DNA of 7,942 bases, taken from contig QOAS01000079.1 in NCBI GenBank assembly GCA_003972855.1, positions 1 to 7,942 on the forward strand, written 5' to 3'. The stretch comes from Gammaproteobacteria bacterium (GTDB lineage: Bacteria > Aquificota > Aquificia > Aquificales > QOAS01). The notes under the pieces are model-generated. The model was not told the origin of the DNA and did not search any database. It worked only from the letters and a program-made list of their open reading frames with translations. A program made the position numbers and the translations under genes. Numbering within the stretch: position 1 is the first letter of the stretch; every line of letters begins with the position of its first letter. Below are positions 1-6,660 of the stretch, piece after piece.

Positions 1-64
1 TGGTTTGCAAATTAAATCCCTAAAAGAGTCCAAAGTTGGGACTTAAATGGTTTTTATCCGCTCT

Positions 65-1339
65 TCACAAATAAAGTTTTACAAAATTTGAATGTTCTTT
101 GTCCGCCATGTCCAAAATAAAGAGTTCCTCCGTATTGCCCGCGGTGGCGAATTTTACATTCAAAACGCGGAAGTAAACCTCTTGAAGTTCCCTTTTTAGT
201 GTTTCTATATCCCTTTTAAACCTCTCAAGGGTTTTTTCGTCTTTTAAAACGAAAAGGAGTTCTCCCTGCCAAGGGTTGCTTTCCATGTAGGAGAGTTTTA
301 CCAACCCCTTTTCCCACAAAAGGGAGATGTTTTTCTTCCCACCCGCGGGGTAAATTCCGAGGAAAAACTTTTTACCGCGGTGGGTGAAGGGAATAATTGC
401 CTTACCGTAATTTTGGACTATACTCCAACCTTGCAGAAATTGGAGGAATTCAACCGTTTCCTTCAAGAGGTTGTAACCCACCGAGGAGCTAATTAGTTTT
501 TGGTAGGCTTCCCTCTTTAAAGGTGCAAAAAATAAGGGTTTGTCTAACTCTTTTCGTCTTTTCGTAGTTTTTTTAAACAAAAATGGGTATTTCCTTTTAA
601 GTTCTCCCCGTGATAGGTAGATAAAACGGGCTAAATTTTCTACCGCCGTTGGGGATAGTTCGTAAAAAGACATATAGGCGTTTAAAAAATTCGTTAGATT
701 GACCCTCCAAAGGGGTAAAGATGTATAGCTTTTCACAAATTTTCCAAGGGGTCTAACGAAAATCTGATGTTTTGGGCGGTTAAAACCCATGGTATTTATT
801 AGAGAAAGGAGTTTATATTTGATATCGGAGCGTAAACTTTCCGCATCTTCTTTACCCAAAAGGTAACGGACAACTTTGTATTCGTAAAAAAGACCGCTAT
901 TTTTTATTTCCGTCGGTAGGTCGGAAAAGTTTAAAAAAGCCCTTAAAACCGCGGGGAGGGGGCTTTTGAAAAATTCCCTTATGCGGGAAAAGATTTTGTA
1001 ACCATCCGCCAAGGAGAGGGACAATTTGAACACATAAGGGTTTCGGTCTATTAAGGTCAGAAACACCTTTTGGTTAGGTTTGAATTGAATACCCAAAAGG
1101 TTTTTTACCGTTATTTCAACTTCCCTTCCGAGGAAAAAAAGTCTTAAAACTACCTCTTCGCGGGTGGCCTTTTTTACAAAAGCCTCCAGTTGGAAGCCTA
1201 AAGGGACAAAATCAAGGAAACTGCTTAAGTCTTTGGGTATGTGGGAAAGTTTAATGTTAGCTTGGGTAGTTTTGGTTTCCGCCCGTTCTACCTGTGGTCT
1301 GCCTTGGGCTACCGCCTGAACTCGCAAAATTTCAAACAT
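65..1339 (-). CDS. Divergent FliK-like flagellar hook-length control family protein
   Basis: A 424-aa basic protein with no signal peptide and no membrane segment, matched to the FliK/Flg_hook family only by pattern. Seen: a short N-terminal stretch and a variable region; a beta-rich segment at residues 82-110 with 'FKPNQKVFLTL' followed by 'FKLSLS', like the 'L..GQ.V.L.V' segment of FliK-like proteins; 'SGLFYEYKV' with 'DIKYKLLSL' at 148-180, like the 'SGLF.E.KL...DLK..LL' block; and a C-terminal region (about 296-398) with 'FLQFLQ', 'IIPF', 'LFVL' and a long helix, laid out like the Flg_hook domain. Known of the family: such proteins are secreted rulers that set hook length and switch export specificity through FlhB. 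The ATG follows a hairpin U-tract directly; no other start lies upstream in frame, and TTG at codon 5 is an alternative. It follows thpR on the same strand. Its downstream neighbour is outside the window; an FlhB-like gene there would support this call. It could still be an unrelated hypothetical protein. Confidence 0.55.
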   Translation of the reverse strand: MFEILRVQAVAQGRPQVERAETKTTQANIKLSHIPKDLSSFLDFVPLGFQLEAFVKKATREEVVLRLFFLGREVEITVKNLLGIQFKPNQKVFLTLIDRNPYVFKLSLSLADGYKIFSRIREFFKSPLPAVLRAFLNFSDLPTEIKNSGLFYEYKVVRYLLGKEDAESLRSDIKYKLLSLINTMGFNRPKHQIFVRPLGKFVKSYTSLPLWRVNLTNFLNAYMSFYELSPTAVENLARFIYLSRGELKRKYPFLFKKTTKRRKELDKPLFFAPLKREAYQKLISSSVGYNLLKETVEFLQFLQGWSIVQNYGKAIIPFTHRGKKFFLGIYPAGGKKNISLLWEKGLVKLSYMESNPWQGELLFVLKDEKTLERFKRDIETLKRELQEVYFRVLNVKFATAGNTEELFILDMADKEHSNFVKLYL

Positions 1340-1358
1340 AAAAAGCCCCCTTAGGGGG
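1340..1358 (-). terminator. C5/G5 hairpin plus U5 between thpR and the FliK-like gene
   Basis: On the minus strand CCCCC-TAA-GGGGG is followed by C and TTTTT, which looks like a short intrinsic terminator four nt after the thpR stop codon. The T-tract runs straight into the ATG of the next gene (0 nt spacing). The plus strand also reads as a hairpin followed by AATTTTAAATTTTTT, but no plus-strand gene enters from the left within the window. It could terminate thpR transcripts, attenuate a thpR/FliK-like transcript, or fold in the leader of the second gene. Confidence 0.6.
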
Positions 1359-1362
1359 AATT

Positions 1363-1929
1363 TTAAATTTTTTCGGAAAAGTAAAACTCCTCTATGGGGG
1401 CGTATATTGGTCCCTCGGGGGTTAAGGTGCTTTTTATTACCGCTATTTTGTTTACTACCTCTTCGCCAAATACAAAGTTTTGGTATTTACGCAAAAAGTA
1501 ACGGAGTTTTCTGTCATCAACCCTTTTCATTCTGCATATCGTCACGTGGGGGTGGAATGGTTTGGTATCGGGACGGATATTTTTCACCCTGCGGTTTGCC
1601 ACCTCCACCGCCTTAGCCAATCTCTTTAGAGGGGCGCTCCCGATATCTACCCCAACCCAGAGGATACGGGGTCTTCGTAAATGCGGGAATACACCCAAAC
1701 CTTTGTAGGTTATCTTAAAGGGACGGAAATTGGATGCCACCTCTTGGGTGGTTTTAACCAATTCAAAGAGGGTTTGACGGTCTACCTCCCCTATAAACTG
1801 GAGGGTTATGTGGAGGTTTTGGGGTTGAGTCCACTTGCCGTGGATGAAGCCTCCCGCTTCCTCCCTTAGGCGTTGGGATTTTTCCACTACAACCGGTGAG
1901 GTAAAAAAGCCTATAAATACCCTTACCAT
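1363..1929 (-). CDS. thpR: RNA 2',3'-cyclic phosphodiesterase ThpR (LigT-like 2H family)
   Basis: A 188-aa cytoplasmic 2H phosphoesterase, the usual length for the family. Known activity: hydrolysis of 2',3'-cyclic phosphate ends of RNA to a 2'-phosphomonoester, and reversible 2'-5' RNA ligation. Seen: the two catalytic HxT motifs, HITL at residues 40-43 and HVTI at 128-131, the second in the typical 'F-P-H-V-T-I-x-R' setting; 'RPRILWVGV' at 86-94, a family block; and the N-terminal strand 'VRVFIGF'. The reading frame extends upstream to a TTG at 2062-2064, but that stretch overlaps the start of glnE and lacks family similarity, so the ATG at 1927-1929 is chosen. No Shine-Dalgarno is visible; TAAACT sits 10 nt before the ATG. 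It diverges from glnE and precedes the FliK-like gene. Confidence 0.93.
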   Translation of the reverse strand: MVRVFIGFFTSPVVVEKSQRLREEAGGFIHGKWTQPQNLHITLQFIGEVDRQTLFELVKTTQEVASNFRPFKITYKGLGVFPHLRRPRILWVGVDIGSAPLKRLAKAVEVANRRVKNIRPDTKPFHPHVTICRMKRVDDRKLRYFLRKYQNFVFGEEVVNKIAVIKSTLTPEGPIYAPIEEFYFSEKI

Positions 1930-1966
1930 TAAAGTTAAGAGTTTAAAATTTCCCCCTTGACGGGAA
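1930..1966. promoter_or_regulatory. 37-bp divergent thpR/glnE start region with overlapping -10-like boxes
   Basis: Only 37 bp separate the two start codons, so both promoters must overlap here or extend into the genes. On the plus strand TAAAAT (1944-1949, five of six matches to TATAAT) lies 17 nt before the glnE ATG. On the minus strand TAAACT (1945 down to 1940) lies 10 nt before the thpR ATG. No convincing -35 box is seen for either. GACGGGA at 1959-1965 is at best a weak, too-close ribosome site for glnE. The assignment is inferred from position and base pattern only. Confidence 0.4.
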
Positions 1967-4753
1967 ATGCTAACGCAGTTTATACCCCGCGAGTGGATAG
2001 AGAGGGTCAGGCACCAGCTGGCTAATCCGGATTTAACCCTACTTTCTTTGGAGGAAGTTTTCAAAAGGCACCCCGACCCTTCAAGTTTGAGGGATTATTT
2101 AAACTTCCGTAGGTTTACTTTGCTGGCAAAGATTTTAGACCAATCTTCCTGTCTAAGGAAATTCCTTATAAAGCACCCTACCGCCTTTGAAGAAAACCTT
2201 CCCGGACTTTGGTATAAGTTCAAAAACAAAAAGATTTATTTAAAGGAGCTAAGCAAATTCTCCGAAAGGTTTGGCGATGTCTCCGAACTTCTCGCCTTCT
2301 ATCGCCACTACGAGCTTTTGAGAATTTTCAGTAAAGAGCTTTTGGGAACCGCCACCTTGGAAGAGATTTTGGCGGAATATTCCCATTTGGCGGACGCCTT
2401 GGTTGAATACGCATACCAAACCGCCTTAAGGAGAATGGAAGCCAAATACGGCACGCCTACGAAACCCTCGGGAGAACCCATAGGGGGTTTGGTCTTAGGC
2501 TTGGGAAAACTCGGAAGCGAAGAACTCAATTACTACTCCGATATAGACCTTATTTTTCTTCACGAAACCGACGAGGGAAAGGCGGGCAATCTAAATGCGG
2601 TTCAATTTTTTGAAAAAGTTTTTAAGGAAACCGTTTCAATTCTCACCAAGGTAACCCCCGAAGGAAAACCCTACGAGGTTGATTTGGAACTGCGACCCTT
2701 CGGAAGGAGTGGACCCATAAGTATGTCCCTCGTGAGTGCGGAGGTTTATTACGAAAGCTACGGAAGGATTTGGGAGAGATTTGCCCTTTTGAGGGCTCGT
2801 TTTGTGGCGGGAAATCCCAAACTCTACGAGTGGTTTTGGGAAAATATCCAACTTCCGTTTGTTTACAAGCAACCGGCGGACCCCAAGGTGGTTGAAGAGA
2901 TACGGCTCATGAAAAAGAAGATGGAAGCCTTGGCAAAGAAAAAGGTTCTAAATCAGATAAACCTCAAGACCTGCCCAGGTGGAATTAGGGAATTGGAATT
3001 TACCGTTCAAGCCCTCCAGATATTGCTCGGTAAAGAAAGTCCCCTTCTTAGGGAGAGAAACACCTTTAGGGCTATATGGAAGCTCCACCAGAAGGGTATT
3101 TTCGGTGACGAAGAAGCCTACGCTTTGGAAAAGGCTTACATATTCCTTAGAAAGTTGGAACACCGCATTCAACTCAAAGAGTGTCTCCAAACCCAAAACC
3201 TAAAGAGGAGCGATATTCCCTTCCTCACAAAGGCGTTGGGCTATTCCGATGAAAACCGGTTTTGGAAAGATTTTGAAAGACACACCCGGGCGGTATCGGA
3301 AGCTTTTGAAAAACTCCTTCCGACAAGGAGAGAAAAACTCTCCCCCACCGCGGAGGCGGTTATTACCGGCGACCCCGAAAGGCTCTCCCATTTAGACGCT
3401 CCCCCTTGGGTTTTGGAAAGGGTAACGCTTACCCTCCACAAGGCGTGGGAAGGTTCGGAGAATATCCACCTGACGGAGAGGGAGAAGGAAAACTTCCTAA
3501 AGTGGGCGGATTATTTGGTGGAAAAAATAGTGTCCTCGCCACTTCCCGAAACTACCCTATCAAACTTCTTAAAGTTCCTTCAAAACCCCAGCGGTAGGAA
3601 ACTCTTTTTCCTCCAACCCTCGGTGGAGCTTTACGAAACCCTATTTAGTATCTTCTCCGTTTCCAGTTATCTTACCAATAAGATTTATGTAAGTCCCGAC
3701 CTCGTGGAGGACATTCTCACCCTCTACAAGGACTACCCATCTAAGGAGGAGATAGAAAGAGACCTCAAGGAGTTTAAAAAGGTTAAAAACCTCCCCTATA
3801 TAGACCTCATAAGGAGATTTGAAAAAAGCTGGACTATCCGCATAGCCCTCATATTTATTGCGGACGGTCAAAAAGGGAAAAACATCTTGAGGTTGTTTAA
3901 AGCCCTTACCGACCTAACGGAGGTGGTTGTAAGAGACATTTGGAAACAACTCGGGTTTGAGAATATACCCTTAGTCCTCTTTGCGTTGGGAAAATTCGGT
4001 AGCGGTGAACTCACCCTTGCGTCGGATTTAGATTTGGTGTTTGCCTTTAAAGACCTAAAGGCTAAAAAAGAATTTATCAATAAACCCCAAGAGTTTGTTA
4101 AGTTCATAACAACCCACACCTCCGAGGGGTATCTTTACAAGGTTGATTTCAGACTCCGACCCATGGGAACGAAGGGAGAACTGGCTCCTACCTTGGATTA
4201 CTTTGAGGAATACTTTGAAAAATACGCCCGCACTTGGGAAAAGTTGGCTTGGGTGCGTTCCCGCTTTATAGCGGGTGACCCCGAGGTTAGGGAAAGGTTA
4301 AATACCTTGGTAAACGAGTTTCTCTTTTCCAAACCTCTAACCGATAAAGAGGAAAGGGAAATTTACGAGATGAGGATGAGACTGCAGGCGGTTTCAAAGG
4401 ACGGAAGGGGCAAATACGACCTAAAACTCGGCTACGGCGGATTGGTGGACGTGGAATTTTTAGTTCAATACCTACTCCTCAAAAAGGGTAAAAAGATTGA
4501 AAACACCTACCGAGCATTGGAATATTTGGAAGGCTTCTACCCGCAAATGGGTGAACTCAAAAAAGCTTATAAATTCCTACGGCTTTTGGAGACCGCCAAT
4601 AGGCTTATTAAACCCTCGGGTGGTAGCACTTTAACCTCAAGCGACCTCAAAAAGCTTTCCGCTTTCTTAAAAACCCCCGAAGAGGAGCTTACGGAAGAGA
4701 TAGTTAAAACCCGAAAGGTGGTGAGGGATATTTTCTTGGACTTTTTGGGGTGA
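1967..4753 (+). CDS. glnE: Bifunctional glutamine synthetase adenylyltransferase/adenylyl-removing enzyme GlnE
   Basis: A 928-aa protein, close to the roughly 945 aa of the E. coli enzyme. Known role: it adenylylates a tyrosine of glutamine synthetase to lower its activity and removes the AMP by phosphorolysis, under control of PII and glutamine. The duplicated architecture is visible. N-terminal (adenylyl-removing) half: 'GLGKLG..EL...SDIDL' at 178-195, 'DLELRPFGR' at 239-247 and 'GGIRELEF' at 338-345. C-terminal (adenylylating) half: 'ALGKFG.GEL...SDLDL' at 673-690, 'VDFRLRPMG' at 726-734 and 'GGLVDVEF' at 824-831. Both nucleotidyltransferase G-K-[LF]-G...S-D-x-D motifs are intact, so both activities look preserved. 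A TGA at 1958-1960 is in frame just upstream, so ATG 1967 is the first possible start. No glnA, glnB or glnD gene is in the window. A strong terminator follows directly. Confidence 0.97.
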   Translation: MLTQFIPREWIERVRHQLANPDLTLLSLEEVFKRHPDPSSLRDYLNFRRFTLLAKILDQSSCLRKFLIKHPTAFEENLPGLWYKFKNKKIYLKELSKFSERFGDVSELLAFYRHYELLRIFSKELLGTATLEEILAEYSHLADALVEYAYQTALRRMEAKYGTPTKPSGEPIGGLVLGLGKLGSEELNYYSDIDLIFLHETDEGKAGNLNAVQFFEKVFKETVSILTKVTPEGKPYEVDLELRPFGRSGPISMSLVSAEVYYESYGRIWERFALLRARFVAGNPKLYEWFWENIQLPFVYKQPADPKVVEEIRLMKKKMEALAKKKVLNQINLKTCPGGIRELEFTVQALQILLGKESPLLRERNTFRAIWKLHQKGIFGDEEAYALEKAYIFLRKLEHRIQLKECLQTQNLKRSDIPFLTKALGYSDENRFWKDFERHTRAVSEAFEKLLPTRREKLSPTAEAVITGDPERLSHLDAPPWVLERVTLTLHKAWEGSENIHLTEREKENFLKWADYLVEKIVSSPLPETTLSNFLKFLQNPSGRKLFFLQPSVELYETLFSIFSVSSYLTNKIYVSPDLVEDILTLYKDYPSKEEIERDLKEFKKVKNLPYIDLIRRFEKSWTIRIALIFIADGQKGKNILRLFKALTDLTEVVVRDIWKQLGFENIPLVLFALGKFGSGELTLASDLDLVFAFKDLKAKKEFINKPQEFVKFITTHTSEGYLYKVDFRLRPMGTKGELAPTLDYFEEYFEKYARTWEKLAWVRSRFIAGDPEVRERLNTLVNEFLFSKPLTDKEEREIYEMRMRLQAVSKDGRGKYDLKLGYGGLVDVEFLVQYLLLKKGKKIENTYRALEYLEGFYPQMGELKKAYKFLRLLETANRLIKPSGGSTLTSSDLKKLSAFLKTPEEELTEEIVKTRKVVRDIFLDFLG

Positions 4754-4762
4754 TTTTTAACG

Positions 4763-4785
4763 CCCCCTTCGGGGGAGGTTTTTTT
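4763..4785 (+). terminator. Intrinsic terminator after glnE
   Basis: CCCCC-TTC-GGGGG (4763-4775) is a five-pair all-GC stem with a three-base loop, followed by AGG and seven T (4779-4785). It begins nine nt after the glnE stop. It has the same stem and loop size as the hairpin at 1346-1358. The tatD start is only 14 nt beyond the T-tract. Confidence 0.85.
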
Positions 4786-4799
4786 AATCTCTTTAACCT
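4785..4799 (+). promoter_or_regulatory. Possible start-proximal promoter element of the tatD operon
   Basis: TAATCT (4785-4790) fits the loose TAnnnT form of a -10 box and lies nine nt before the tatD ATG, separated by CTTTAACCT. The corresponding -35 position would be inside the glnE terminator stem and shows no consensus. No Shine-Dalgarno sequence is present. If real, it would give a nearly leaderless tatD mRNA; otherwise tatD depends on read-through of the glnE terminator. This is inference from spacing and from similar sequences upstream of thpR and the NTPase gene. Confidence 0.25.
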
Positions 4800-5585
4800 A
4801 TGATAGACACCCACGCCCATTTGGATATGCTTTCCGAGGAGCTTTTTAAAAGCACTATTAGTTGTTTGGAAAGCGGTAATTGTCCCGAGGATATACCCGC
4901 AAGGTTAGAGGCGGTTATAACGGTGGGGTGCGACAAGGAGGAAATTTATAAGGCTTTGTCAATAGCTAACCGATATGAAAAAGTTTGGTGTGCTTTAGGT
5001 TTCCACCCCTACGAGGCTGAAAAGGTTACCCAAGAAGACCTCTCGGAGCTAAAAAAACTCCTTGCGGAGGATAAGGTTGTAGCGGTAGGCGAATGCGGAT
5101 TGGATTACTACCGAAACTTTGCGAGTAAAGAGAGACAGTGGAAACTCTTTGAAAGTCAGCTTCAAATAGCAAAGGAATTAGACCTACCGGTGGTGGTTCA
5201 CACGAGAGACGCTGACGAGGATACGGTGGCAATTCTAAAAAACTCGGGTGTTGAAAAAGGTGTAATCCATTGCTTTACGGGAACGGAAAAACTGCTCAAA
5301 GGGGCTTTGGAATTGGGTTTTTATATCTCCCTTTCGGGGATTGTAACCTACAAAAATGCCAACGACCTTAGGGAGTTAGCCAAAAAAATACCCTTGGATA
5401 GGCTCTTGGTGGAAACCGATAGTCCTTACCTCGCACCCGTTCCCAAGAGGGGTAAAAAGAACGCACCTTACTATGTGTTCTACACTTTAAAATTCCTCTC
5501 GGAGTGGCTAAATGTTCCCCTTGAGGTTTTGGACAGAATTACAACCACCAACGCGGTAAAACTGTTTGAAATTAATCCCTTTTAG
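4800..5585 (+). CDS. tatD: TatD-family metal-dependent deoxyribonuclease
   Basis: A 261-aa TIM-barrel metallohydrolase of the amidohydrolase superfamily, full length. Known role: TatD proteins are Mg-dependent 3'-5' exonucleases acting on DNA and RNA, linked to repair of oxidised DNA; some family members are annotated YcfH or YabD. Seen: the metal-binding signature 'DTHAHLD' (His5, His7), 'GFHP' (67-70), 'VGECGLDYY' with Glu98, 'VVHTRDA' with His134, 'IHCFTG' with His157, 'VETDSPYLAP' with Asp207, and an 'RGKKNAP' block at 217-223. All expected metal ligands are present. The ATG is 14 nt after the glnE terminator T-tract. The stop codon is three nt before murB, suggesting translational coupling. 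The exact subfamily and substrate cannot be told from sequence. Confidence 0.95.
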   Translation: MIDTHAHLDMLSEELFKSTISCLESGNCPEDIPARLEAVITVGCDKEEIYKALSIANRYEKVWCALGFHPYEAEKVTQEDLSELKKLLAEDKVVAVGECGLDYYRNFASKERQWKLFESQLQIAKELDLPVVVHTRDADEDTVAILKNSGVEKGVIHCFTGTEKLLKGALELGFYISLSGIVTYKNANDLRELAKKIPLDRLLVETDSPYLAPVPKRGKKNAPYYVFYTLKFLSEWLNVPLEVLDRITTTNAVKLFEINPF

Positions 5586-5588
5586 GGA

Positions 5589-6458
5589 ATGCTTTTAAAA
5601 AATGAACCTTTGGCGGACAAAACGACTATAAAAATCGGGGGTAGTGCCAAACTTTTTTTTCTCCCCTCCACCTTGGAAGAGGTTAAAGAGGTTTTACCCC
5701 TTTTGGCTCAAGATTACCCCCTATACTACCTCGGGGGTGGTTCAAATACCATTTTCGGAAACTTTAAGGGTGTTGTGGTATCCTCCCACTCGCTTAGGGG
5801 TTTTAGGGTGATAAAGGAAAACTCCGAGGGTATCCTTTTGGAAGTTTGGGCGGGAACACCCCTTAAAGACCTAATTCCGTTGATTTTTGAGAAAAACCTC
5901 TGCGGGATTGAAACCCTTTTGGGAATTCCCCGCATTAGTGTGGGCGGGGCGGTTGCAATGAATGCGGGTGCTTACGGAAAGGAAATGTCCCAAATAACCG
6001 AAGGGGTTTACTACTTAGACCCCCTTAAAGGTGAAATCCTCTTTGAGGAAAATCCCTATTTCGGTTACCGCTCTTCCGAGTTTCCGCAAAGGGGGTTTAT
6101 ATGTAAAGTCCTCTTGAGGTTAAAGCCTTGTTCCTCACCCGTTAGGGAGATAGTAAAAAAACTAAACTCCCGAAGGAGGAAAAGCCAACCTTTGGAGCTT
6201 CCCACCGCGGGTTCAACCTTTAAAAACCCCGAAGGGAATTTTGCGGGGAAACTCCTTGAAGAGGTGGGGCTAAAAGGTTTTTGCACCGAAAACGGACTTT
6301 GTTTCTCCCAAAAGCACGCCAACTTTTTGGTAAATTTTTGGCAAAAAGCCAACTTGGGCGATGTTCTAAAACTTATAGACCTCGCCAAGGAGAAGGTTTT
6401 AAAGGAATTCAACCTTTTGTTGGAAGAGGAGGTTAAGATAGTATCCACCGATGGTTAA
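5589..6458 (+). CDS. murB: UDP-N-acetylenolpyruvoylglucosamine reductase MurB (short, type II-like)
   Basis: A 289-aa FAD enzyme. Known reaction: NADPH-dependent reduction of UDP-GlcNAc-enolpyruvate to UDP-MurNAc, the second committed step of peptidoglycan precursor synthesis in the cytoplasm. Seen: N-terminal 'PLADKTTIKIGG' (7-18), FAD-binding 'GGGSNTI' (49-55), 'GIPRISVGGAVAMNAGAYG' (112-130), 'YFGYRSSEF' with the Tyr-Arg pair at 160-161, 'AGSTFKNPEG' with catalytic Ser209, 'QKHANFLVN' (241-249) and a C-terminal 'LEEEVKIV' carrying the catalytic Glu region (279-281). The length and the 'YR.S.F' block fit the shorter type II enzymes. Odd: the usual 'GIPG[ST]VGGA' loop reads 'GIPRISVGGA', one residue longer. 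ATG lies three nt after the tatD stop with AGGGA too close for a normal ribosome site, so coupled reinitiation is likely. It overlaps yidD by 8 nt. Confidence 0.96.
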   Translation: MLLKNEPLADKTTIKIGGSAKLFFLPSTLEEVKEVLPLLAQDYPLYYLGGGSNTIFGNFKGVVVSSHSLRGFRVIKENSEGILLEVWAGTPLKDLIPLIFEKNLCGIETLLGIPRISVGGAVAMNAGAYGKEMSQITEGVYYLDPLKGEILFEENPYFGYRSSEFPQRGFICKVLLRLKPCSSPVREIVKKLNSRRRKSQPLELPTAGSTFKNPEGNFAGKLLEEVGLKGFCTENGLCFSQKHANFLVNFWQKANLGDVLKLIDLAKEKVLKEFNLLLEEEVKIVSTDG

Positions 6459-6660
6459 AAAGGCGGTTATTTACCTCATTAAGTTTTATCAAAAGGCTAT
6501 ATCCCCGCTGTTTCCCTCCTCCTGTAGGTTTGAACCCACCTGTTCGCAATATTCCATTTTGGCTATTGAAAAATACGGGGTTTTAAAGGGGGGACTGAAA
6601 GCCATTTGGAGGATTTTGAGGTGCAACCCTTGGAATAAAGGGGGGATAGATTACCCTTAA
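6451..6660 (+). CDS. yidD: Membrane protein insertion efficiency factor YidD
   Basis: A 69-aa small basic protein of the YidD (DUF37) family. Known role: a peripheral inner-membrane protein that helps YidC/Sec insertion of membrane proteins; the mechanism is unclear. Seen: an amphipathic N-terminus 'LIKFYQKAISPLFPSSC', then the diagnostic 'CRFEPTCSQYS..AIEKYG...G' with Cys25 and Cys31, and 'RILRCNPWNKGG' with Cys58. The C-terminus ends 'GGIDYP', slightly shorter than the common 'GGYDPVP'. The ATG overlaps the end of murB by 8 nt. GAGGAGGT at 6426-6433 is 17 nt upstream, too far for a usual Shine-Dalgarno. The usual neighbours rpmH, rnpA and yidC are absent here. The stop shares TTAA with the convergent NTPase gene. 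Confidence 0.96.
   Translation: MVKKAVIYLIKFYQKAISPLFPSSCRFEPTCSQYSILAIEKYGVLKGGLKAIWRILRCNPWNKGGIDYP

Noticed and set aside
1..20. GTTTGCAAATTAAATCC as a CRISPR repeat end
   Set aside because: A single copy at the window edge without any second copy or spacer pattern.
26..44. Possible stem AGTCC/GGACT downstream of the FliK-like gene
   Set aside because: Five pairs with a seven-base loop and only a short T-run on the minus strand; too weak to call a terminator.
1681..1869. 62-aa plus-strand open frame opposite thpR
   Set aside because: It lies wholly within thpR, whose catalytic motifs are on the other strand; no independent support.
1957..1962. TTGACG as a -35 box
   Set aside because: It is four bases before the glnE ATG and followed by no -10 box at proper spacing that could serve this gene.
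1930..2064. N-terminal extension of thpR to an upstream TTG start
   Set aside because: The extra 45 residues overlap the glnE start on the other strand and do not look like the ThpR N-terminus; the family begins at 'MVRVFIGF'.
6426..6433. GAGGAGGT as the yidD ribosome binding site
   Set aside because: It is 17 nt from the ATG and encodes the conserved Glu-rich C-terminus of MurB, so the match is probably coding-driven.
6065..6448. 127-aa open frame on the minus strand inside murB
   Set aside because: It is a shadow of the well-supported murB frame, with no recognisable domain.
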